64,000 nt of DNA, taken from positions 372,001-436,000 of the forward strand of contig NZ_FOFP01000001.1 in assembly GCF_900110925.1 (NCBI RefSeq), written 5' to 3'. The translations under genes were made by a program, and so were the position numbers. This document shows, in pieces, positions 52,711 to 61,766 of this stretch. Source of the DNA: Pseudomonas cuatrocienegasensis (GTDB lineage Bacteria > Pseudomonadota > Gammaproteobacteria > Pseudomonadales > Pseudomonadaceae). Position 1 is the first letter of the stretch, and every line of letters begins with the position of its first letter. A model generated the notes under the pieces. The model was not told the DNA's origin, ran no database searches, and saw only the letters and a program-made list of their open reading frames with translations.

Positions 52711-53358
52711 TCAGCCGTCGATCAGGGTTGCGCCGGGCACCTGCGGTTGGCGCGTGTCGATATCGCAGCCATGGATCACCAGACGGATGATGGTCTGGGT
52801 CGCGGCTTCGTAGTCATCGTCGCTCAGTGCAGTCTTGCCGGTGACGGTTGCGATCTGCCAGTCGAAGTCGGCATAGGTCTGGGTCGCGGCCCAGATGCTG
52901 AACATCAGGTGATGCGGGTCAACCGCTGCCATCAGGCCCTGGTCGATCCAGCCCTGAATGCAAGCGATGTTGTGCCGCGCCTGGGCATTGAGTTGGTCGG
53001 CCTGCTCGGGGCTCAGGTGCGGCGCACCGTGCATGATCTCGCTGGCGAACACCTTGGAGGCATAGGAGTGCTCGCGGGAGATGCGAATCTTCGAACGGAT
53101 ATAGGCACGCAGCACCTCGCCGGGTTGGCCAGGCTGGTTGAACGGCGCCGAGGCCGCCAGCAGCGGTTCAATGATGCTTTCCAGCACCTCGCGATAGAGG
53201 TTTTCCTTGGACTTGAAGTAGTAATAGACATTGGGCTTAGGTACGCCGGCCTTGGCCGCGATGTCGCTGGTTTTGCTGGCAGCGAAGCCCTTGTCAGCGA
53301 ACTCTTCACTGGCTGCGCGCAGGATCAATTCCCTGTTGCGCTCGCGAATACTGGTCAT
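52711..53358 (-). CDS. TetR-family regulator, RutR/PydR-like
   Basis: 215 residues. The N-terminal helix-turn-helix reads TSDIAAKAGVPKPNVYYYFKSKENLY, and the C-terminal half (HSYASKVFASEIMHGAPHL and IWAATQTYADFDWQI) is the YcdC/RutR-type ligand domain. RutR-like regulators respond to pyrimidines. MTSIRERN at 53358 is the likely start. A TGAC-N6-GTCA box of the RutR type lies 106 bp upstream, and another before the NCS1 transporter at 55906, which suggests the two belong to one regulon. Confidence 0.87.
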   Translation of the reverse strand: MTSIRERNRELILRAASEEFADKGFAASKTSDIAAKAGVPKPNVYYYFKSKENLYREVLESIIEPLLAASAPFNQPGQPGEVLRAYIRSKIRISREHSYASKVFASEIMHGAPHLSPEQADQLNAQARHNIACIQGWIDQGLMAAVDPHHLMFSIWAATQTYADFDWQIATVTGKTALSDDDYEAATQTIIRLVIHGCDIDTRQPQVPGATLIDG

Positions 53359-53810
53359 AAGCCTCGATACATGGATGGCTGCCGCAGACGGCTGGCGGGG
53401 GCGCATGGTAGCACCGGCCTTTTGCGGCTCTCAAGCGCGCCAGTCGCGGCCTGCAGCGCTTACCTGACTTTTTGGTCAACGGCCGATTTGCCTGTGCCTA
53501 AGCGCTGCCCGGATGAGGGGCTGCATGCCTGTAAGCGCGGATTCGTTCGCGAGATTTCCGACACCCGAGTCACCTACTGAACAGGTAACGAGTGCGCTTT
53601 TCGCGTACCTCTGAGGGGGCGCGCAGCGCTGCCCGACGACTGGTCGCTGCTCAGTGCTGATGCGGGCTGCAGAGCCTCTTGGGCAATCGCTTGGCTGGTC
53701 TGCTGCAGGAAAAACCCTGAACCATCGGAAAACCCTGCCAGTCCATTTTCACGAGTGGCCGGTAACCCTGTTCCGGCGCCAACCTGTTAACTGCAGAGAG
53801 GAACGACGAG
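53359..53810. other. Divergent intergenic region
   Basis: 452 bp between tetR (leftward) and the DUF2383 gene (rightward). No gene is seen. It contains the RutR-like box and GAGAGGAACGACGAG, the ribosome site of the DUF2383 gene. Confidence 0.5.
53464..53479. promoter_or_regulatory. RutR/PydR-like operator, copy 1
   Basis: CTGACTTTTTGGTCAA shows TGAC-N6-GTCA, the arrangement of the RutR consensus TTGACCANNTGGTCAA. It lies upstream of the TetR gene and could be an autoregulatory site. Confidence 0.5.
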
Positions 53811-54260
53811 ATGGATAACAAGCATGCGATTTCGGTACTTAACGACCTGATCGAAACCAGCAAGGACGGCGAAAAAGGTTTCCATGAGTGCGCCGAAGAC
53901 GTGAAAAACCCGCAACTCAAAACCCTGTTCAGCCAGCGTGCGCAAGAATGCGCCGCTGCTGCTCGTGAGCTGCAGGACCTGGTCCGCGGCCTGGGTGGCG
54001 ACCCTGAAACCAGCTCAAGCGTAGCCGGTGCCCTGCATCGCCGCTGGGTTGATCTCAAGAGCATGGTCACTGGCAAAGACGACGAAGCCATTCTCAACGA
54101 GTGTGAGCGTGGTGAAGACGTAGCGCTCAAGGCCTACAAAGAAGCCATGAGCAAGGAACTGCCGCCGACCGCCCGTGTTGTGGTGGAAAAGCAACTGCAA
54201 GGTGTGCAGCGCAACCATGATCAGATCAAGTCGCTGCGTAACATCGCACGCGCCAGCTGA
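53811..54260 (+). CDS. DUF2383 (PA2169-type) four-helix protein
   Basis: 149 residues, all helical, with a ferritin-like pattern: LNDLIETSKDGEKGFHECAEDV at the N-terminus and CERGEDVALKAYKEAM in the third helix. This is the PA2169 family with DUF2383, often stress-induced; the acidic residues that repeat in the helices may bind metal. It has a good ribosome site and is followed by a strong terminator, so it is a single-gene unit. Confidence 0.85.
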   Translation: MDNKHAISVLNDLIETSKDGEKGFHECAEDVKNPQLKTLFSQRAQECAAAARELQDLVRGLGGDPETSSSVAGALHRRWVDLKSMVTGKDDEAILNECERGEDVALKAYKEAMSKELPPTARVVVEKQLQGVQRNHDQIKSLRNIARAS

Positions 54261-54300
54261 TCAACCGGCGCCTGCGGGCGTCGGCACGGATTGACGAAGA

Positions 54301-54334
54301 GGGGGAAGGTGCCAGGCACCTTCCCCCTTTTTTG
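54301..54334 (+). terminator. Rho-independent terminator
   Basis: GGGGGAAGGTG and CACCTTCCCCC pair around CCAGG, followed by six T. Confidence 0.92.
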
Positions 54335-54352
54335 TTAGCTGCATTCCGGGCC

Positions 54353-54423
54353 GTGTGGGAGGGGCTTTAGCCGCGCCGAAGCCAGAGCCCCTGAAAGCTT
54401 CGCGGCTAAAGCCCCTCCTACAA
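54353..54423. repeat. Inverted pair of CGCGGCTAAAGCCCCTCC repeats
   Basis: GTGTGGGAGGGGCTTTAGCCGCG and CGCGGCTAAAGCCCCTCCTACAA face each other across about 25 bases, immediately before the 3' end of the NCS1 gene. Confidence 0.75.
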
Positions 54424-54433
54424 GCGGTTGAAG

Positions 54434-55906
54434 CTAACCCTGCGTTTCCAGCGCTACAGGGGCAATGGTCACGACCTCTTTACGCATCAGCAGGTAGTGC
54501 AGCACTGCGCCGAGCAGGGCGCCGAACAGCCAGGCATAGCCCGACAGGTCGCTCAGCACCGGCACCCATACCGATGCCACGGAGAACACCGAGGCCACGG
54601 CGAAGGCGATCATCGCCTTGCGGTTCCAGCCGCCATCGAAGTAGTAGGTCGAACCCGGTTCGGCGCTGAACAGGTCTTGCACGTTCAACTGCTGACGGCG
54701 CACCAGGTAGTAGTCGGCGACGATGATGCCGTACAACGGCGCCAGCACCGCGCCTAGGGTGTCGACGAAGGCGGCAATGCCAACCTGGCTGATAAACGCG
54801 ACCCAGAGTGCGCCAATGAAGAAGGCAATCGCCGCGGTGATAAACCCACCGGTGCGTGCACTGATGCGCGCCGGCGCCAGGTTGGCGATGTCGTAGGCGG
54901 GCGGGATGAAGTTGGCGACCAGGTTGATGCCCACGGTCGCGGCGAAGAAGGTCAGCGCGGCCACGATGGTCAGGGTCAGGTTATCGACCCGGGCGACGAT
55001 GTCGGTCGGGTTGGTCAGGGTCTCACCGAACACCACCACGGTACCGGCGGTGATCACCAGGGCAATCAGGGAAAAGATTGCCAGGCTGATCGGCAGGCCA
55101 AGGAAGTTGCCCACGGTCATCTGCTTCTCATCTCGGACAAAGCGTGCGAAGTCGCCATAGTTGATCACCACGGCGGCAAAGTAGGCAACCATGGTGCCAA
55201 CCACGGCGGCAAAGGCGGCGACCGGGCCGGCGGCGTATTCGCCGGTGCCGCGGAACAGGGTGCCCAACTCGCCCAGCAGGCTGGGGCCGGCCTGGTACCA
55301 GATGATCAGCATCAGCGCGATCATCACCAGGTACACCAGCGGCCCGGCCCAGTTGAGGAAACGGGTGATCCAGTCGATGCCGCGAATGAACAGCGCCACC
55401 TGAAACACGCAGACAATCACGTAAGACAGCCAGCCGACTGCGGTCATGCCGAGGAAGCTGGCATCCGTCGCCGTGGTACCCAGTAGCGAGTTGATCAGCA
55501 GCGCCAGCGCCGTGGAGGCGAAGTAGGTCTGCACGCCATACCAGAAGATCGCCACGATGCCGCGCACCACGGCCGGGAAGTTGGCCCCGCGCACACCCAT
55601 GCTGGCGCGCGCCATTACGGGGAAGGGGATGCCGTACTTGACGCTGGGTTTACCGGTCAGCTGCACCAGGCCCATGACGATAAAGCCCGCCAGCACGATC
55701 GCCGCCAGCACCGCCCAACCGCTCAGACCGTAGGAAATGAACAGGGTCGCGGCCAGGGTGTAGCCGAACAGACTCTGAATATCGTTGGACCAGACATTGA
55801 AAATTTCAAACCAACCCCACTTGCGCTTGCCCGGTGGCAAGGGCGCGAGGTCAGCGTTGTGCAGGGATGGGTCGAGCTTGTGAATATGAAAATCATCGCT
55901 GGGCAT
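54434..55906 (-). CDS. NCS1 family nucleobase/hydantoin:cation symporter
   Basis: 490 residues, 12 hydrophobic segments. The NCS1 family features are the N-terminal NVWSNDIQSLFGYTLAATLF, FPVMARASMGVRGANFPAVVRG with the substrate-helix region, and GGFITAAIAFFIGALWVAF. Cargo should be cytosine, uracil, allantoin or a hydantoin. The start MPSDDFH at 55906 follows AGGAGAGCACC. A RutR-like box and a separate TTGTGCAC/GTACACAA dyad lie upstream, so pyrimidine control is plausible. Confidence 0.88.
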   Translation of the reverse strand: MPSDDFHIHKLDPSLHNADLAPLPPGKRKWGWFEIFNVWSNDIQSLFGYTLAATLFISYGLSGWAVLAAIVLAGFIVMGLVQLTGKPSVKYGIPFPVMARASMGVRGANFPAVVRGIVAIFWYGVQTYFASTALALLINSLLGTTATDASFLGMTAVGWLSYVIVCVFQVALFIRGIDWITRFLNWAGPLVYLVMIALMLIIWYQAGPSLLGELGTLFRGTGEYAAGPVAAFAAVVGTMVAYFAAVVINYGDFARFVRDEKQMTVGNFLGLPISLAIFSLIALVITAGTVVVFGETLTNPTDIVARVDNLTLTIVAALTFFAATVGINLVANFIPPAYDIANLAPARISARTGGFITAAIAFFIGALWVAFISQVGIAAFVDTLGAVLAPLYGIIVADYYLVRRQQLNVQDLFSAEPGSTYYFDGGWNRKAMIAFAVASVFSVASVWVPVLSDLSGYAWLFGALLGAVLHYLLMRKEVVTIAPVALETQG

Positions 55907-56013
55907 GGTGCTCTCCTTGATCTTGTTGTCAGGCCTGGCGGCCGGTATGAGGAGGTTGTATGCACAGACTGTTCCGCTTTTAGCATTCCAGTATGTGCAG
56001 GCTGCTACGCACT

Positions 56014-56035
56014 TTGTGCACTGTTTTGTACACAA
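56014..56035. promoter_or_regulatory. Operator-like dyad upstream of NCS1
   Basis: TTGTGCAC-TGTTTT-GTACACAA is an inverted repeat with one mismatch in eight, about 110 bp upstream of the NCS1 start. Confidence 0.4.
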
Positions 56036-56103
56036 CTTTTATAGCGCTGAATACCTGATTTGCAGCGATTGTCTACAAAATATGCTGTGATAGGCGCCAA
56101 AAT

Positions 56104-56119
56104 CTGACTTGAAAGTCAA
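56104..56119. promoter_or_regulatory. RutR/PydR-like operator, copy 2
   Basis: CTGACTTGAAAGTCAA has the same CTGAC-N6-GTCAA frame as the box before the TetR gene and is itself nearly palindromic. It lies about 200 bp upstream of the NCS1 start. Confidence 0.5.
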
Positions 56120-56269
56120 GTGGTGCCGCACGTCGATGGTGCGCAGTGACCCGTAATAGAGCGTGGCGATGCACGGGCTACGCAGCCTTGGGCTGTGTCG
56201 TTCGCGGCCGCATCGCCAGCTCAAGCTCTGTCTTGAAAAAGGCTATGTCCCAATAGGCTGTTGCCTATC

Positions 56270-56330
56270 TGTAGGAGCGAATTTATTCGCGAAATTCGCA
56301 GCACAATTAGGCGCCACTTCGCTCCTACAG
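56270..56330. repeat. REP-type inverted pair
   Basis: TGTAGGAGCGAATTTATTCGCG and GGCGCCACTTCGCTCCTACAG, same family as 3789 and 52614. Confidence 0.7.
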
Positions 56331-56367
56331 AAGCCGATTTGAGGTTGCAACACGCAAAAAAGCGGGG

Positions 56368-57351
56368 CTAACCAACGGTTGGTGAGGGATCAAGCGGAAG
56401 TGGGGCGAGCAGACCGCAGGGTTTACCCTGGTCGAATGCCAGCAGATTGCTGAAGGCATCGCCAAAGTACAGTTCGTAGCCCTGCTGTTCGACATAACCC
56501 AGGTGAGGCGTGCAGAGAATGCGCGGATGCTGCAGCAGCGGGTTAGCTGGATCGAGCAGCGGCTCCTGTTCGAACACATCCAGCGCGGCGAAGCCTGGGC
56601 GGCCAGTCTCCAGCGCTTGCAGCAGCGCGCCGGGGGCGAGCAGCTCGGCGCGGCTGGTATTGACCAGAAGCGCGTCGGGCTTCATCTGCTGCAAGTCGCC
56701 CAGGCTAATGGCGTGGCGTGTACCCTCGGCCAGGCGCAGGTGCAGGCTGATGATATCGGCCTCGCTGAAAAACGCTTCACGCGAAACCGCCGCACGGTGG
56801 CCGTCGGCCTCGGCTGCTCTGCGCGAGGTTTCGCTGCCCCAGACCAGCACCGGCATCTCGAAGGCCTGGGCGTAGTGCGCCAGACGCTGGCCTATCTTGC
56901 CGTAACCCCAGATGCCCAGGGTCTGGCCGCACAGGCGTTGGCCCAGGTTGACCTGCCACTGCCCGGCATAGAGCGCGTCCATGGCCGGGCGCAGTTGCCG
57001 GCGCGCCATCAGCATCAGCGCCCAGGTCAGCTCCGCGGCGGCAATGGGTGAGCCGCGGCCCTCCAGCACGGCGATGCCCTGACGCGCGCAGGCGGCCAGG
57101 TCCAGGTGCGGGCCAGCCTTGCCGGTCTGGCTGATCACCTTGAGCCGCGGCAAGCGTGCCAGCAGCGCGGCATCCAGGCGCGTGCGCTCACGGGTCAGCA
57201 CCAAGGCATCGGCCTCGGCAAAGCGCTCGGCCAATACATCCGGGTCGTGCTGGATGTCGTGGTACAGGCTGACCTGGTGGCCCTGCAACAGGTTGAAACA
57301 CGCGAGGCTGCGGATGACCTGCTGGTAGTCGTCGGGTATCACGATGTGCAT
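56368..57351 (-). CDS. D-2-hydroxyacid dehydrogenase family protein
   Basis: 327 residues of the D-isomer-specific 2-hydroxyacid dehydrogenase family (NAD-dependent). The cofactor-binding motif is LGIWGYGKIGQRLAHY; the active-site Arg lies in VNTSRAELL, Glu in FEQEPLLDPANPL, and His in CTPHLGYVE. The N-terminal catalytic half begins at MHIVIPDDY (57351); the extra upstream frame is not protein-like. The substrate is unknown. It is read leftward and divergent from the histidine kinase. Confidence 0.88.
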   Translation of the reverse strand: MHIVIPDDYQQVIRSLACFNLLQGHQVSLYHDIQHDPDVLAERFAEADALVLTRERTRLDAALLARLPRLKVISQTGKAGPHLDLAACARQGIAVLEGRGSPIAAAELTWALMLMARRQLRPAMDALYAGQWQVNLGQRLCGQTLGIWGYGKIGQRLAHYAQAFEMPVLVWGSETSRRAAEADGHRAAVSREAFFSEADIISLHLRLAEGTRHAISLGDLQQMKPDALLVNTSRAELLAPGALLQALETGRPGFAALDVFEQEPLLDPANPLLQHPRILCTPHLGYVEQQGYELYFGDAFSNLLAFDQGKPCGLLAPLPLDPSPTVG

Positions 57352-57518
57352 GGTGACCTGTCTCCGGATTCGTGGGTTATGCGTGTAAGGCCCGTCTTGT
57401 CGAGCCACGCCTCAGGGCTGGTGTACGTTGATAGCGCCTTACACTCAGCGGGTATTAGTGTTTAACTCGGCCCACGAGCCAGCGCCTTGCACGGTTCATC
57501 TTTCAGGTTCGAGTGGTT

Positions 57519-58646
57519 ATGCGGTTATCGGGTTTTATCCTAGAAAACATCGAACCTATCGTGCAGGAGTGGGAAGATTTTGCGCGTACGTTGGCGACCC
57601 CAGGTGAGCCGCTTGATTCTGTCGCACTGCGCGATCATGCCGAGCAGATGCTGCGGGCCATTGCCGATGATCTGAGTACCGAGCAGTCCGCCGAGGAGCA
57701 GCTTGAAAAAGCCCACGGCGAAGCTCCATCGGATATCCATACCCCCGCTAAAACCCATGCCATTACCCGGCTGATGTCGGGGTTTACCATCGACCAACTG
57801 GTCGCAGAATTTCGTGCATTACGCTCAAGCGTGATCAAGCAGTGGATGCGTCAGGAAAAGGCCGGTAAGCCCTCGCAAGTGGAGGACATGATCCGTTTCA
57901 ACGAGGCCATTGACCAGGCCCTTGCCGAATCCATTTCCAGTTACACCCAGGCTGTACAGGTCTCGCGCAATATCTTCCTGGGTATTCTCGGGCACGATTT
58001 GCGCACCCCATTGGGCGCTATCCTGCTCGGTGCCGATGTTTTGCTGCGCACTAATGATCTTGGCGCGCGGCCGACCAAAATTGCTTCTCGTATCTATTCC
58101 AGCGTCAAGCGTGCCAGCCAGATCGTCGGCGACCTGCTGGACTTCACCCGCTCGCAGATCGGCCACGGCCTCCCGCTGAAAAAAGAGCAGATGGACATCC
58201 AGCCGGTGTGTGAGCGCATCGTCGAGGAGTCACGCACGGTAAACCCCGAGGCCGATATTCGTCTGACCTGTAGCGGAAGCGCCATAGGCGACTTTGACGG
58301 TGCCCGCCTGGAGCAGGTGTTCTCCAATCTGATTGGCAACGCCATCCAACACGGCAATGGCAGCGCTCCGGTGACCGTCACCCTGGACAGCCAGGATGGC
58401 ATCCTGCGATTTAGCGTTCACAACGCCGGTAACCCCATTCCCGAAGACGTATTGCCCTTTATCTTCAACCCGATGGGGCGTTACTCGCCGGAGATGGTCA
58501 CGGACAACGGCCCTTATTCCAGCTTGGGTTTAGGGCTGTTTATCGTCTCGCAAATTGTCGAGTCCCACGGTGGCCGGGTTGAGGTGTCATCCCAGGCCGA
58601 GATCGGCACCACCTTTGGGGTGGTTATCCCGTTGCAGGCGCCTTGA
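57519..58646 (+). CDS. Sensor histidine kinase with RsbRD-like N-terminus
   Basis: About 375 residues, no membrane segment. Residues 1-145 are helical and look like the RsbRD N-terminal sensor (non-haem globin fold) domain. Then follow the H-box ILGHDLRTPLGAIL with the phosphorylated His, NLIGNAIQHG (N-box) and SSLGLGLFIVSQIVESHGG (G-box). GTG at 57513 is an alternative start. No response regulator gene is adjacent, so the partner is elsewhere. Confidence 0.88.
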   Translation: MRLSGFILENIEPIVQEWEDFARTLATPGEPLDSVALRDHAEQMLRAIADDLSTEQSAEEQLEKAHGEAPSDIHTPAKTHAITRLMSGFTIDQLVAEFRALRSSVIKQWMRQEKAGKPSQVEDMIRFNEAIDQALAESISSYTQAVQVSRNIFLGILGHDLRTPLGAILLGADVLLRTNDLGARPTKIASRIYSSVKRASQIVGDLLDFTRSQIGHGLPLKKEQMDIQPVCERIVEESRTVNPEADIRLTCSGSAIGDFDGARLEQVFSNLIGNAIQHGNGSAPVTVTLDSQDGILRFSVHNAGNPIPEDVLPFIFNPMGRYSPEMVTDNGPYSSLGLGLFIVSQIVESHGGRVEVSSQAEIGTTFGVVIPLQAP

Positions 58647-58647
58647 C

Positions 58648-58683
58648 CCTGCGCGCATCGCCGCTTAGCGACGTGCGCGCAGG
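58648..58683. terminator. Hairpin between convergent genes
   Basis: CCTGCGCGCA and TGCGCGCAGG pair perfectly around a loop that contains a small inner hairpin (TCGC/GCGA). There is no strong T-run, so it may be a weak two-way terminator. Confidence 0.4.
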
Positions 58684-58711
58684 TTCGTTTCAGTCTCCAG
58701 CAGCGCGGGTT

Positions 58712-60232
58712 TTAGGCGCGGCTATCGGCGACTGCAGTGTTGCGGCTCTGACGGGTGCGCCAGGCTCTCCAGATAGGCAGGGCGATCATCACGGCCACCA
58801 GACCCCATACGGCCAGCGCGATCGGGCTTCCCCACAGGATGCCCAGCTCACCGTTAGACAGCGACAGGGCGCGGCGCAGGTTCTCTTCCATCATGCCGCC
58901 GAGGATAAAGCCCAGCAGCACGGCCGACAGCGAGTAATCGAGCTTGCGCAGGATGTAGCCGCAAATGCCGATACCGATCATCAGGAACAGGTCGAACGTG
59001 GTGGAGTGCACCGCATAGACGCCAATCGAGGTGATGATCGCAATGGCCGGCACCAGCGCCCAGGTCGGCACCGAGAGGATGCGAGTAAACACCCGTACCA
59101 TCGGTACGTTCATGATGATCAGCATGATGTTGGCAATGAACAGCGAGGCGATCAGCCCCCAGACGATGTCGGGCTGGTTCTGGAACAGCATCGGCCCCGG
59201 CGTGATGTTGTAGAGCGTGAGTGCGCCGAGCATCACGGCGGTGGTGCCTGAACCGGGTACGCCGAGGGTCAGCATCGGTACCATCGAGCCGCAGGCTGCC
59301 GCGCTGTTGGCCGTTTCCGGTGCCGCCAGGCCACGCAGGTCGCCATCACCGAAGCGGTTGTCATGACGCGCCATGCGCTTTTCCGACATATAGGCCACCG
59401 CACTGGCCAGGGTTGCCCCGGCGCCGGGCAGCACACCGAGCACGAAACCAACCACGCCGCTGCGCAGGTTGGTCGCCAGGACAAAAGCGCCTTCCTTCAC
59501 GTTGAACAGCATGCGCCCGGAGGCTTTCACGGCTTTCTGGCCATGGTGGGTGCGCTCGAGCAATACCAGAATTTCACTGACGCTGAACAAGCCCAGCACC
59601 AGCACCACGAACTGGATGCCATCGGCCAGGCCCAGGCTGCCGAACGTGAACCGGTACACGCCACTGTTGGCATCAATGCCGACGCAGGAGAGAAACAGGC
59701 CGATCATGGCCGCGATGGCGGTCTTCATCGGTTTGTTGTCAGCCATCCCCGCCAGGCAGGTAATGGCGAACACCATCAGCACAAAATACTCGGCCGGGCC
59801 AAAGGCAACCGCCCATTGTGCGAGCAGCGGGGCAAATAGCACGACGCCAACAGTGGCGATGGTGCCGCCGATGAACGAGCTCCAGGCGGACAGCGACAGG
59901 GCGACGCCAGCCTTGCCCTGGCGGGCCAACGGATAGCCGTCCAGGGTGGTCATGACCGCCGAGGCTTCGCCAGGAATGTTCAGCAGGATGGAGGAGATAC
60001 GGCCGCCGTATTCACATCCCAGGTACACCGCTGCCAGCAGGATCAGGGCCGTTTCCGGTGGCAGGCCAAGGGCAAAGGCGATGGGGATCAGCAGGGCCAC
60101 ACCGTTGACCGGCCCCAGGCCCGGTAACAGGCCGACCACCGTGCCGATCAATGTGCCGCAGAAAGCGGTCAGCAAATTGTAGGGGGTCAGGGCGACGCCA
60201 AAGCCGATGCCCAGGTAGTGAAGGGTATCCAT
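58712..60232 (-). CDS. tctA: Tripartite tricarboxylate transporter large subunit TctA
   Basis: 506 residues, 11-12 membrane segments. Family motifs: GLLPGLGPVNGVALLIPIAF, the conserved YGGRISSILLNIPGEASAVMT region and VLPGAGATLASAVAY. Takes up tricarboxylates together with TctB and the binding protein TctC. The start MDTLHYLG at 60232 lies directly after the tctB stop. Last gene of the operon. Confidence 0.92.
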   Translation of the reverse strand: MDTLHYLGIGFGVALTPYNLLTAFCGTLIGTVVGLLPGLGPVNGVALLIPIAFALGLPPETALILLAAVYLGCEYGGRISSILLNIPGEASAVMTTLDGYPLARQGKAGVALSLSAWSSFIGGTIATVGVVLFAPLLAQWAVAFGPAEYFVLMVFAITCLAGMADNKPMKTAIAAMIGLFLSCVGIDANSGVYRFTFGSLGLADGIQFVVLVLGLFSVSEILVLLERTHHGQKAVKASGRMLFNVKEGAFVLATNLRSGVVGFVLGVLPGAGATLASAVAYMSEKRMARHDNRFGDGDLRGLAAPETANSAAACGSMVPMLTLGVPGSGTTAVMLGALTLYNITPGPMLFQNQPDIVWGLIASLFIANIMLIIMNVPMVRVFTRILSVPTWALVPAIAIITSIGVYAVHSTTFDLFLMIGIGICGYILRKLDYSLSAVLLGFILGGMMEENLRRALSLSNGELGILWGSPIALAVWGLVAVMIALPIWRAWRTRQSRNTAVADSRA

Positions 60233-60233
60233 G

Positions 60234-60689
60234 TCAATTCTCCAGCGCGGCAATGGGGCCGAGGGGCAAGGGGACGTCCAGGCCGAAATCGAACAGCAGG
60301 TACAAGCCCACGGCGATGACGACACCACCGATCAGGCTTTGCCAGGTGCTGGCGCCGTACAGGCGTGCCATGGCAACGGCGAACAGCACGCTGCTGGGGA
60401 TGAAGCCGAGCCATTCAAAGGCCGTGGCGTACAGCAGCAGAGCCGCTACGCACAGTGCAATCTTGCGCCCGACATGGCGGTCAAGGGCTGGTTCTGCCTG
60501 AGCGTGCTGCCCAGTCGAGGGACGAATGAGCTGGTACAACACGGCGCAGCCGATCAGCGCCAGCAGCAACAGCGGAAAGGCACGTGGCCCTACAGGTTCG
60601 TAAGCGAAAGGGGCCTGATAGGCCCAACCAACGACTACCAACGCGAGACAAAGCAGCAGGGTGCACCCTGCAAACAGACGGTCATGCAT
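60234..60689 (-). CDS. tctB: Tripartite tricarboxylate transporter small subunit TctB
   Basis: 151 residues, four membrane segments, with the usual PVGPRAFPLLLLALI motif after the first helix and FDFGLDVPLPLGP at the end. It lies between tctC and tctA. Confidence 0.88.
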   Translation of the reverse strand: MHDRLFAGCTLLLCLALVVVGWAYQAPFAYEPVGPRAFPLLLLALIGCAVLYQLIRPSTGQHAQAEPALDRHVGRKIALCVAALLLYATAFEWLGFIPSSVLFAVAMARLYGASTWQSLIGGVVIAVGLYLLFDFGLDVPLPLGPIAALEN

Positions 60690-60739
60690 GAGAGGCTCCA
60701 GCGGCGAAGCCCGGACAGGCTTCGCCCAGCAAAGGCGGG

Positions 60740-61720
60740 TTACTCGACCAGGCCGAACTCGCGGCCCAGTTCGCGGTACTGCGCGACTTGCTGCTTGACC
60801 AGCGCGTCGAGGTCTTCACCGGTCACAGTCAGCGGCAGCACGTCACGATCAGCAAGGTATTGCTGGAATTCCGGCGAGGCTTGCAGGGTGGCGAAGCGGT
60901 CGCGCCACCAGGCGACGGCTTCAGGCGTGACGTCCGGGCCGACGAAGTAACCACGGATCAACGGCCACTGGATCTCGTAACCCTGCTCGCGCGCGGTGGG
61001 GATGTCGGCCAGTTCACCTGGCAGGCGCTCTTCACTGAAAATCGCCAGGGTGCGGATCTTGTTGGCCTTCTGTGCGCGGATCTCGCTGGCGCTGCCGGTG
61101 ACCAGGTCCACGTGTTTGCCCATCAGGGCCATATAGTGCTCGGCACCGCCTTCGAATGCGGCGTAGCGCAGGTCCCGCGGGTTGACCCCGGCGGCTTTGG
61201 CTAGCAGGGCGATCTTCACCCAGCCTTGGCCACCGATGCTGCCACCACCGCCAACTGACACACTTTTGGGGTCTTTTTTCAGCGCTTGAACGACATCGTC
61301 CAGGCTCTTGAACGGCGAGTCTTCGCGTACGGCCAGGGTGCCGTAGTCGGTGCCGATGGTGGTCAGCCACTGCACGGCGTTCTCGTCATAGCGGCCGTAT
61401 TTACCCAGGGCGAGGTTGAGCAGCGAGGCGCCGGAGAAGGCCACGATGGTGCCGGCTTCGCCGCGACGATTGGCGGCAATGGCGTTATAGGCCACCGCGC
61501 CGATGCCGCCGGGCATGTAGGTAACGCGCATGGGGGCATCAAGCAGTTTGTGGTCCTTGAGACCGGCTTGAGCCAGTTTGCAGGTGAGGTCGAAGCCGCC
61601 GCCGGGTTTGGTCGGGGCGATGCATTCCGGGCGCGAGGGTTCTTTGCCGAGCGCGCTGGCGCTGGCCAGTAGCATGGCGCAGGCGATGGACAGGCAGGTG
61701 CTGAGTCGAGTCGAGTTCAT
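60740..61720 (-). CDS. tctC: Tripartite tricarboxylate transporter binding protein TctC
   Basis: 326 residues, periplasmic, signal peptide ending near ASALGKEP. The TctC/Bug family pattern is clear: CIAPTKPGGGFDLTCKL for carboxylate contact and MPGGIGAVAYNAIAANRRGEAGTI. It binds a tricarboxylate such as citrate, cis-aconitate or tricarballylate. It follows the porin gene by 46 bp. Confidence 0.9.
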   Translation of the reverse strand: MNSTRLSTCLSIACAMLLASASALGKEPSRPECIAPTKPGGGFDLTCKLAQAGLKDHKLLDAPMRVTYMPGGIGAVAYNAIAANRRGEAGTIVAFSGASLLNLALGKYGRYDENAVQWLTTIGTDYGTLAVREDSPFKSLDDVVQALKKDPKSVSVGGGGSIGGQGWVKIALLAKAAGVNPRDLRYAAFEGGAEHYMALMGKHVDLVTGSASEIRAQKANKIRTLAIFSEERLPGELADIPTAREQGYEIQWPLIRGYFVGPDVTPEAVAWWRDRFATLQASPEFQQYLADRDVLPLTVTGEDLDALVKQQVAQYRELGREFGLVE

Positions 61721-61766
61721 GGTGCGTTCCTTTCTTAGAGTTGTAGAGGTGCGGTAGCGCGGCGAC

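Larger units (their letters stand above)
55907..56367. other. Intergenic region with two operator candidates and a REP pair
   Basis: 461 bp without a gene. 55950-56100 is AT-rich and probably holds the NCS1 promoter. The two dyads and the repeat are listed separately. Confidence 0.55.
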
